Positions 23,040 through 28,296 of a stretch of DNA of 28,296 nt are shown piece by piece (position 1 is the stretch's first letter; each line of letters opens with the position of its first letter). A program made the translations under genes and the position numbers. The notes under the pieces are model-generated. The model searched no databases. It was not told the origin of the DNA and worked only from the letters and a program-made list of their open reading frames with translations. The stretch is from JBBSHJ01 sp038253135. Its GTDB lineage: Bacteria; Actinomycetota; Actinomycetes; Mycobacteriales; QHCD01. The DNA is taken from positions 1 to 28,296 of the forward strand of contig JBBSHJ010000041.1 of assembly GCA_038253135.1 (NCBI GenBank). The letters are read 5' to 3'.

Positions 23040-23105
23040 GAGGCAACGGCGGCGTATGCGACGGCCTTAAAACTGCTGCCGACCGAGGCCGAGCCCGCCA
23101 TCTGA
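23040..23105 (+). pseudogene. C-terminal remnant resembling a DUF6596-type sigma factor tail
   Basis: The frame EATAAYATALKLLPTEAEPAI ends in TGA at 23103-23105. The AAYxxALxLxPTEAE pattern resembles the TPR-like C-terminus of ECF sigma factors with a DUF6596 domain, where similar LGRxAEAxxAYRRAL text occurs. An in-frame TAG lies just upstream, so at most a scrap is left. A generic TPR protein is an equal alternative. Confidence 0.35.
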
Positions 23106-23132
23106 CTGGCCGGTTCGGAGAATCCTAGGATT
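23102..23132 (+). promoter_or_regulatory. Promoter-like hexamers with a 12-bp palindrome, before the DUF899 gene
   Basis: CTGACT (23102-23107) and TAGGAT (23126-23131) are separated by 18 bp and fit -35/-10 boxes of the housekeeping type (4 of 6, and TAnnnT). The perfect palindrome AATCCTAGGATT (23121-23132) covers the -10 box; it is AT-rich against the local background. A repressor bound here would block the promoter. The start codon of the DUF899 gene lies about 80 bp downstream. Confidence 0.45.
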
Positions 23133-23210
23133 TTCTTCCGGCCGATGTCGATCCGGTCCGGCCGCCTTCGTCGGTGGGGCGACGGTCCACCGGAGACGAA
23201 GGGACATCTC

Positions 23211-23953
23211 GTGAACACCGACACCACCGCGCCGGCGCCCAAGGTCGCCGACCGAGGCACCTACCAGGCCGAACTGGACGCGCTACGGATCCGGGAGAAG
23301 GCGCACACCCACGAAAGCGATGCAATCGCGGCGGCCCGCAGGCGGCTGCCGATGGTGGAGGTCGACGCCACCGCCACACTGATCGGCCCGAACGGTCCGG
23401 TCACCCTGGTGGAGGCTTTCGAGGGCCGCCACCAACTCATCGCCTACTTCCAGATGTGGTACGCCGGACGCCCGGCGGCCGAGCAGTGCGAGGGCTGCAC
23501 GTTCTTCAACAGCCAGGTCCGCGAGCTGTCCTACCTCCATGCGCGCGATGTCACGTACGCGACGTTATGCCAGGGCCCGTACGAGGAGAGCGTCCGCTAT
23601 CGCGACTTCATGGGCTGGACGTGCCGTGGTACTCCGCGGCGGAGTCGATCGACGTGCTGATGGCCGGTCGCGGCCCGTTCATGCTGGCGTGCTACCTGCG
23701 GCAAAGCGACCGTGTGTTCGAGACGTACTGGACCACCGGCCGTGGGGTCGAGGTGATGGACCAGACCTACGGCCTGCTCGACCGGTCCGCGTACGGGCGG
23801 CAGGAGGCGTGGGAGCACTCACCGGCCGGCTGGCCGAAGCCCAACACCGTCGACGACCACCTCCATCGCGTCGACGGACGCCCGACCGCCCAGTGGTCCA
23901 GCCTGGCGGCCGGCCGCTCCGACGACCTCCGACTCCCCGACCCGCGGTCATGA
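23211..23953 (+). pseudogene. DUF899 thioredoxin-like protein, frameshifted
   Basis: Frame 1 reads KVADRGTYQAELDALRIREKA through LVEAFEGRHQLIAYFQMWYA, QCEGCTFFNSQ with Cys93 and Cys96, and YRDFMGW. The protein continues in another frame as DVPWYSAAESIDVLMAG, ACYLRQSDRVFETYWTTGRG and HSPAGWPKPN. One G is missing near 23617-23619 (TGGACG for TGGGACG). Repaired, the product is 247 residues and matches the DUF899 family, which has a thioredoxin-like fold and is of unknown function. GTG 23211 has AAGGGA 6 nt upstream. Its stop overlaps the next ATG (ATGA, 23950-23953). As read, it would end early at 23660 and lose the last 100 residues. A sequencing error is a serious alternative. Confidence 0.85.
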
Positions 23954-24605
23954 CGACCTCGAGGTCGGCCGCAACGGCCGCGGCGTTGACGATCACACTC
24001 GTGCTGGCCGGCGCGGCATGGGTCGTCGCTGTGCAGCAGATGAACGGGATGGACATGGGCGCCGCAACCCGGCTCGGCTCGTTCGGGTTCTTCGTCGCCG
24101 TGTGGGTGGTGATGATGGCGGCAATGATGCTGCCGGGTGCGACTCCGGCAGTCCTGAGACTCGTTGACATCGGCCGGCGGGTGCGCTCAGTGCCGCTGTT
24201 CCTCGGGTCCTACCTTGCCCTCTGGACGGTCGTGGGCGTCGCTGTGTACGCGATGTATCGGCCGCACGGTCTCTCGCCGCGGGTGTGGTCACGATCGCGG
24301 CGGGTCTCTACGAGCTGACGCCGCTCAAGCGGTCCTTCCGCCGGCGCTGCCGCGAGAGCGTCCGCTCCGGACTGGTGTTCGGACTGCACTGTGTCGGCTC
24401 AAGCATCGGGCTGATGCTGATCGTGGCGGCGGTGGGCGTCATGAGCCTCACCTGGATGTCGTTGATTGCCGTCCTCGTCCTGGCCCAGAAGCTGCTGCCC
24501 CCGAGAGCCGCGATCGATGTGCCCCTCGCGGTGGCGATCGTCGGCCTCGGGTTCCTGATCCTCGTCGCGCCCACAGCGGTGCCCGGGCTCATGCCGGGGA
24601 GATGA
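23950..24605 (+). pseudogene. DUF2182 integral membrane protein, frameshifted
   Basis: The N-terminal half reads a first membrane helix, then QQMNGMDMGAATRLGSF, FVAVWVVMMAAMMLPGATPA and a third helix ending VYAMYRPHG. The rest, SLAAGVVTIAAGLYELTPLK then FGLHCVGSSIGLMLIVAA, lies in another frame. One base is missing at about 24268-24270 (CACGGTCT for CACGGGTCT). Repaired, it has 218 residues and five or six membrane segments. The MMAAMMLPG and YELTPLK motifs define DUF2182, called a predicted metal-binding membrane protein; the Met/Asp cluster MNGMDMG suggests metal contact, an inference. It is translationally coupled to the DUF899 gene. Confidence 0.85.
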
Positions 24606-24645
24606 AAAGTAGTCGCTTGGTCGCTTTCAGCCGCCGCATCCGAGC

Positions 24646-24709
24646 GTCTTGTCGCCGAGTTGTGGGCGGTCACCTGGCCCGTACATGACCTGCAACACGG
24701 CGACAAGAC
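24646..24709 (+). ncRNA. Long nested inverted repeat in the glyA leader
   Basis: GTCTTGTCGCCG (24646-24657) pairs exactly with CGGCGACAAGAC (24698-24709). One A-A mismatch inward, GTTG (24659-24662) pairs with CAAC (24693-24696), and GGTCA (24668-24672) pairs with TGACC (24686-24690). This makes a 21-pair nested structure with a 13-nt apical loop. It lies 40 nt after the DUF2182 stop and ends 91 nt before glyA. No T-run follows, so it is not a textbook terminator. It may be a regulatory leader, a factor-aided terminator, or a DNA element; I cannot match it to a known riboswitch. Confidence 0.5.
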
Positions 24710-24715
24710 CGAGGG

Positions 24716-24739
24716 GACCGCAGCGGAAGCTGCGCGGTC
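24716..24739 (+). ncRNA. Second leader hairpin with a GGAA tetraloop
   Basis: GACCGC (24716-24721) pairs with GCGGTC (24734-24739), and AGC with GCT, leaving a 2-nt GC bulge and a GGAA loop of the GNRA class. It follows the larger nested repeat by 6 nt and precedes the glyA start by 61 nt. A TAGCGT hexamer at 24761-24766 could be a -10 box, in which case neither hairpin would be in the glyA transcript. Confidence 0.4.
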
Positions 24740-24800
24740 GTGCGGTGGGCACCAGCTTGGTAGCGTTCGGGCGAGGATCCGGCCCGGTGGAAGGCAGCCC

Positions 24801-26243
24801 GTGAGCGACAACGAAAACCTTGTCCAAGCGGCGTACGACGCGGCGCTGCAGGTCGTCGCGGCCGTGGAGCCGACGGTGGCCGAGCAGATCAAGGCCGAGC
24901 TGGCCGGCCAGCGCAGCCAGCTCAAGCTGATCGCGAGCGAGAACTACGCCTCGCCGGCCACCCTGCTGGCGATGGGCAACTGGCTGTCGGACAAGTACGC
25001 CGAGGGCACGATCGGGCACCGCTTCTACGCCGGCTGCGAGCAGATCGACCGGATCGAGGCGCTGGCCGCCGACCACGCCAAGCACGTCTTCGGCTCGGCG
25101 CACGCGTACGTGCAGCCGCACTCCGGGATCGACGCCAACCTGGTCGCCTACTGGGCGATCCTCGCGGCCAAGGTCGAGGAGCCGGCGCTGAAGGCGGCCG
25201 GCGTCCGGCAGGTCAACGAGATGTCCGACGCCGACTGGGCGAAACTGCGGCGGTCCTTCGGCGATCAACGCGCGATCGGCATGTCCCTCGATGCGGGTGG
25301 TCACCTCACGCACGGCTTCCGGCCAAACATCTCGGGGAAGATGTTCGATCAGCGCAGCTACGGCACCGATGCGGAGACGGGACTGCTCGACTACGACGCC
25401 GTGCGGAAATTGGCCCACGACTTCCGGCCGCTGATCATCGTGGCCGGCTACTCGGCGTACCCCCGCAAGATCAATTTCGCCACGATGCGCCAGATCGCGG
25501 ACGACGTCGGCGCCGTGTTGATGGTCGACATGGCGCACTTCGCCGGGCTGGTGGCCGGCAAGGTCTTCACCGGCGACTTCGACCCGGTGCCGTGGGCGCA
25601 CGTCACGACCACGACGACGCACAAGTCGCTGCGCGGGCCGCGCGGCGGCATGGTTCTCTGCCAGCCGGAGTTCGCCGACTACGTCGACAAGGGCTGCCCG
25701 ATGGTGCTCGGCGGCCCGCTGGGCAACGTGATGGCGGCCAAGGCGGTGGCGCTGGCCGAGGCCGGGCAGCCGGAGTTCCGCGACTATGCCCAGCGGATCG
25801 TCGACAACGCCGCAGCGCTGGCCGATGGCCTGCTGCAACGCGGCACCCGACTCGTAACCGGCGGCACCGAGAACCACATCGTGCTCGTCGACGTCGCGAC
25901 GTCGTACGGCGTCACGGGTCGCCAGGGCGAGTCGGCACTGCTGGACGCGGGGATCGTGACCAACCGCAACGCGATCCCGGCCGACCCCAACGGCGCGTGG
26001 TACACCTCCGGCGTCCGACTCGGCACGCCGGCGCTGACGACGCTCGGCATGGGTGCGGCGGAGATGGACGAGATCGCCGAGCTCATCGACGGGGTGTTGC
26101 GGGCCACGACGCAGGACAGCACCCGGTCGGGGGCACCCTCCAAGGCGAAGTACGGTGTCGATCAGGCCGTTGTCTCGCGCAGCCGCGGCCGCGCGGGCGA
26201 CCTGCTCGCCACATACCGGCTGTACCCCCAGCTCTCGCTCTGA
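24801..26243 (+). CDS. glyA: Serine hydroxymethyltransferase
   Basis: The 480-residue PLP enzyme interconverts serine and glycine with tetrahydrofolate. LKLIASENYASPATLLAMG (41-59), KYAEGTIGHRFYAGC and VQPHSG are family signatures, VDMAHFAGLVAG holds the PLP-binding Asp and His, and TTTTHKSLRGPRGG carries the Schiff-base lysine (Lys275). It is longer than the usual 415-430: an insert at about 124-160 (KVEEPALKAAGVRQVNEMSD and on) separates the first PLP region from the MSLDAGGHLTHG block, and the C-terminus adds about 15 residues. GTG 24801 has GGAAGG 6 nt upstream. It is monocistronic, ending in a hairpin shared with convergent ogt. Confidence 0.95.
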   Translation: MSDNENLVQAAYDAALQVVAAVEPTVAEQIKAELAGQRSQLKLIASENYASPATLLAMGNWLSDKYAEGTIGHRFYAGCEQIDRIEALAADHAKHVFGSAHAYVQPHSGIDANLVAYWAILAAKVEEPALKAAGVRQVNEMSDADWAKLRRSFGDQRAIGMSLDAGGHLTHGFRPNISGKMFDQRSYGTDAETGLLDYDAVRKLAHDFRPLIIVAGYSAYPRKINFATMRQIADDVGAVLMVDMAHFAGLVAGKVFTGDFDPVPWAHVTTTTTHKSLRGPRGGMVLCQPEFADYVDKGCPMVLGGPLGNVMAAKAVALAEAGQPEFRDYAQRIVDNAAALADGLLQRGTRLVTGGTENHIVLVDVATSYGVTGRQGESALLDAGIVTNRNAIPADPNGAWYTSGVRLGTPALTTLGMGAAEMDEIAELIDGVLRATTQDSTRSGAPSKAKYGVDQAVVSRSRGRAGDLLATYRLYPQLSL

Positions 26244-26244
26244 C

Positions 26245-26262
26245 CCCGCCCGAGGTGGCGGG
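26245..26262 (+). terminator. Hairpin directly after glyA
   Basis: CCCGCC (26245-26250) and GGCGGG (26257-26262) pair around CGAGGT, starting 2 nt after the glyA stop. There is no T-run, as is common for actinobacterial terminators. Confidence 0.5.
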
Positions 26263-26286
26263 AGAGGAGGGCATGGCCGCCGCGAC

Positions 26287-26319
26287 GCTGCTCACACCGC
26301 TCCCTCGAGCGTGAGCAGC
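26287..26319. terminator. 9-bp inverted repeat across the ogt stop codon
   Basis: GCTGCTCAC (26287-26295) and GTGAGCAGC (26311-26319) are exact reverse complements, with GCT/AGC able to extend the stem inside. It covers the ogt stop (26292-26294) and follows the glyA hairpin, so it may end transcription from both sides of this convergent pair. Confidence 0.45.
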
Positions 26320-26885
26320 GCGAGCTTCACCCCCGAGCCTCCGGCGTAGCCGCGCGGGTTTCCGTCCTTGTGGATCACGCGGTGGCACGGTACGACGACC
26401 GGTAGCGGATTGCTCGCGCACGCGGTGGCGGTCGGCCGGATGGCCTTCGGGCGATGCGCCGCGGTGGCGAGCGCGGTGTAGCTGGTCGTCGATCCGTAGG
26501 GCACCCGCCGCAGCTCGGCCAGGACCGCCGCGCGGAACCCCCTCGCCAGCCGCAGGTCGAGCGGCACCTCGAAGGTCCGCCGACGGCCGGTGAAGTACTC
26601 CTCGAGCTCCCGTGCGGCGTCGTCCAGCCCGGCGCTCGTGCGCAGGACGCGCGGGCTGATCCGGGCCGCGAGCTCGCTAAGGACGGCGTCGTGGTCCTGT
26701 ACCGCGTAGGCGAGGCGGACCAGTCCGGCGTCGGTGCGCGCCAGCAGGATCGGGCCGTACGGCGAGTCGACGGTCCGGTAGGCGACGTCGAGCAGTCCCT
26801 CGCTGGCCGCCGCTCGCGCCAGCCGGTCGTGCAACCGGCGGGCGTCGGCGTCGGTCGCGTCGAGGATGGCGAAGAGTTCGGTCAT
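26292..26885 (-). CDS. ogt: Methylated-DNA-[protein]-cysteine S-methyltransferase
   Basis: This 197-residue suicide repair protein moves alkyl groups from O6-alkylguanine to its own cysteine. The active site is PCHRV with Cys167, preceded by ASNPLPVVV; RRVPYGSTTSYTALA is the helix-turn-helix lead-in with the Tyr and Arg-finger region, and NPRGYAGG follows. The N-terminal half (SPYGPILLARTDAGLVRLAY) is the usual RNase H-like cap. ATG 26883-26885 overlaps the upstream sigma-factor stop as ATGA, so the two are made together. The Ogt rather than Ada form is inferred from the absence of an AdaA domain. Confidence 0.93.
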   Translation of the reverse strand: MTELFAILDATDADARRLHDRLARAAASEGLLDVAYRTVDSPYGPILLARTDAGLVRLAYAVQDHDAVLSELAARISPRVLRTSAGLDDAARELEEYFTGRRRTFEVPLDLRLARGFRAAVLAELRRVPYGSTTSYTALATAAHRPKAIRPTATACASNPLPVVVPCHRVIHKDGNPRGYAGGSGVKLALLTLEGAV

Positions 26886-27379
26886 GGCGTGGCTCCAATG
26901 TCGAGGGTGGTGCCCTCCAGGGACTTGCGTAATGCGGTGATGCCGTCGCTCGACGCCCGGCGGGCCGCCGCGGCGGTGCCCCCCACGAGGTCCGCGATCT
27001 CGCCGTACGGCAGGCCGGCCAGGTAGTGGTAGGCCACCGTCACTCGCTGCTTGAACGGCAGCTCGGCGAGCGCCGGCCACAGCTCGCCCGCCCACCCAGC
27101 AGGCTCCGGGTCGTGATGTACGCCGTCCGGCGGCAGCGCGGTCGGCGTGGGGCGGCGGGCCCGGCCGCGGTGCACGTCGATCGCCTTGCGGTGGGCGATC
27201 GTGACCAGCCAGGCCTCGACGTTCGCGTCGGCGGGCAGATCCGGATAGGCCCGCAGCGCGGCCAGAAACGTCTCCGACCAGGCGTCGTCGGCGTCGACCG
27301 GACCGACGACGGCGCGGCAGACCCGGAGCACCGCGGGTCCGTGCCCGGTGACGACCTCGTCGAACGGTGGCTTGCTCAC
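26882..27379 (-). CDS. ECF-type RNA polymerase sigma factor
   Basis: The 165-residue protein has region 2 (VLRVCRAVVGPVDADDAWSE, FLAALRAYPDLPADANVEAW, LVTIAHRKAIDVHRG) and region 4 (LAELPFKQRVTVAYHYLAGL, PYGEIADLVGGTAAAARRAS). It directs transcription, and its tight coupling to ogt (ATGA overlap) suggests a DNA-alkylation or general stress link, by inference. No anti-sigma gene is adjacent. The start is taken as GTG 27377-27379 because FDEVVTGHGPAVLRV is where family members usually begin; it has no good Shine-Dalgarno. ATG 27466 would add 29 residues of low-quality sequence and overlaps the stop of the relic upstream. Confidence 0.88.
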   Translation of the reverse strand: MSKPPFDEVVTGHGPAVLRVCRAVVGPVDADDAWSETFLAALRAYPDLPADANVEAWLVTIAHRKAIDVHRGRARRPTPTALPPDGVHHDPEPAGWAGELWPALAELPFKQRVTVAYHYLAGLPYGEIADLVGGTAAAARRASSDGITALRKSLEGTTLDIGATP

Positions 27380-27462
27380 ATCAAGAAGACGCCGGCCGCC
27401 GGGCACATGTGAGGTCCACACCGGCGAAGTGGCACGGCCCGCGCGCGAGGGCCGGGCGGGGT

Positions 27463-28296
27463 TCATCGCCCGACCGTATCCCGGTCGTGCTCGCCGGGTG
27501 GGGTTGGCGGGTTATGCCCGGGCCGCGGCTGGTCCGAGGGCAGGTTCTGCTTGTAGGACAGGGCGAACCGCATCGGATCGGTGATCTTGTCGCAGATGTT
27601 GTTGTTGGTGTGCAGGTCTCGATCAGCGCGTGGTCGCCCTCATGGGTGCCGGCGAAATGCTGCGTCACGTGGCTCGCGCCCTGGAAGATGTCGCTGCCCG
27701 GCACCCGATTCCCGTTCTCGTCGAGCTCGACGGCGTACACCCACTCGATGTCCGTCGTGCGGCCCCAGCGGGCCATCAATGCCGGTGTGTTGGTACCGCC
27801 GTCCTCGTTCGACCAGATGACCGAGTGGGTCAGCACGGTATGCCCGGGCGTCGCGGCCGGCGCCGATTCGTGCCACGCGACGAGCGGCGAATCGGTGAAC
27901 GCGAAGGTGCCGCCGTACGACGGGAGGTTGCGGCCGTAACGGACGGGGGCGAAGCGAAGGAACTGATAGTCGGTATCCCCCGGCGCGTACGTCGTGACGT
28001 GCAGGCCGGACAGTACGCCGCGGGATCACGATGTCGGACTGGTACTTCCCGTCGACCGAGACCGATACGACGGCCGACTCGCCGCCCGCCGTACCCCAGG
28101 CGCGGCAGCGGTGAGATCGAGCAGGTTCTCCGCCCTCGGCCCCGCCGGCCGACACTAGGCTGGCGGCGTGTTGCGTCCTGCAAGCTGTCCCAGGCCAGCA
28201 GGTGCGAGTCCTGTCCGGGTAGACACCGGAGTGCCCGGTAGCAGACCCCAGTCGTTCGGGGAGACCTTGGCGGCCGAGCGGGGTGTCGGAAGCCTC
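27463..28296 (-). pseudogene. Frameshifted gene of unknown function, 5' end outside the window
   Basis: Protein-like text is spread over several minus-strand frames. Reading in order: AAKVSPNDWGLLPGTPVS (about 28200-28260), then AWGTAGGESAVVSVSVDGKY and QSDIVIP, then GVLSGLHVTTYAPGDTDYQF, RYGRNLPSYGGTFAFTDSPL, SVIWSNEDGGTNTPALMARW, TDIEWVYAVELDENGNRVPG, FAGTHEGDHALIETCT, then TNNNICDKITDPMRFALSYK. Breaks lie near 28018-28022 and near 27608-27612 (one base missing); another is likely around 28080-28230. The stop is TGA at 27463-27465. I cannot name the family. Acidic, Thr/Gly-rich text with paired Cys (ETCT and NNNIC) would suit an exported protein, which is a guess. Dead gene or poor-quality sequence are both possible. 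Confidence 0.65.

Noticed and set aside
24627..25877. A 416-residue minus-strand frame across glyA
   Set aside because: It is the antisense shadow of a clear glyA with all catalytic motifs.
26274..26315. A 13-codon frame after GGAGAGGAGG
   Set aside because: It overlaps the 3' end of ogt and the terminator hairpins; the ribosome-site match is probably chance and no family is recognisable.
27377..27466. ATG 27466 as the sigma-factor start
   Set aside because: It would add 29 residues unlike the family, and the ATGA overlap is with a broken gene; it remains a weaker alternative to GTG 27379.
28190..28210. A tRNA-like T-arm (GCAGG, 7-nt loop TGCGAGT, CCTGT)
   Set aside because: The loop differs from TTCRANN at the second base, and no acceptor, D or anticodon arms could be built in the 70 bases before it.

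Overview
The window is high-GC DNA with actinomycete features: many GTG starts, 4-bp ATGA/GTGA gene overlaps and DUF3097. It is probably from a hopanoid-making filamentous actinobacterium; a Micromonosporaceae-like host is my inference from gene content, not a measured placement. I saw no rRNA, tRNA, CRISPR array, insertion sequence or origin.

Layout. 1-2.4 kb: a C-terminal gene scrap, two DinB-type genes flanking a GNAT acetyltransferase broken by a one-base frameshift, then a scar where the tail of a VOC (glyoxalase-like) gene abuts the tail of an esterase gene on the opposite strand. 2.4-8.4 kb: a hypothetical protein, DUF3097, a BrkB/YihY membrane protein, an NfeD-SPFH (flotillin-like) pair, and a glycolipid-type glycosyltransferase that probably starts at a non-AUG codon. 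8.4-11.1 kb: a minus-strand, translationally coupled DMT transporter-ABC ATPase-ABC permease operon. 11.2-11.9 kb: a short-chain dehydrogenase.

12.0-21.0 kb is the centrepiece, a minus-strand hopanoid operon in the order hpnC, hpnD, hpnE, polyprenyl diphosphate synthase, shc, hpnG-ispH fusion, hpnH. The first six genes overlap by 4 bp at every junction. Together they encode chain elongation to the C15 precursor, three-step squalene synthesis (HpnD, HpnC, HpnE), cyclisation, addition of adenosine (HpnH) and removal of adenine (HpnG). The unusual member is one 504-residue protein joining the HpnG nucleosidase/phosphorylase to a complete IspH, the last enzyme of the MEP isoprenoid pathway. A DUF1479 Fe/2-oxoglutarate oxygenase lies just upstream on the same strand with an operator-like repeat before it.

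22.5-24.6 kb is a decaying stretch: a phosphotransferase N-terminal relic, a repeat-protein C-terminal relic, and a coupled DUF899-DUF2182 pair, each broken by one missing base. 24.6-26.3 kb holds glyA behind a strongly structured leader, ending in hairpins shared with the convergent ogt. 26.3-27.4 kb holds ogt, coupled to an ECF-type sigma factor with no anti-sigma gene in view. 27.46 kb to the end is a frameshifted gene of unknown function running off the window.

Several frameshifts across the window, mostly one missing base, may be true decay or consensus errors in a G+C-rich assembly. Raw reads are needed to decide.
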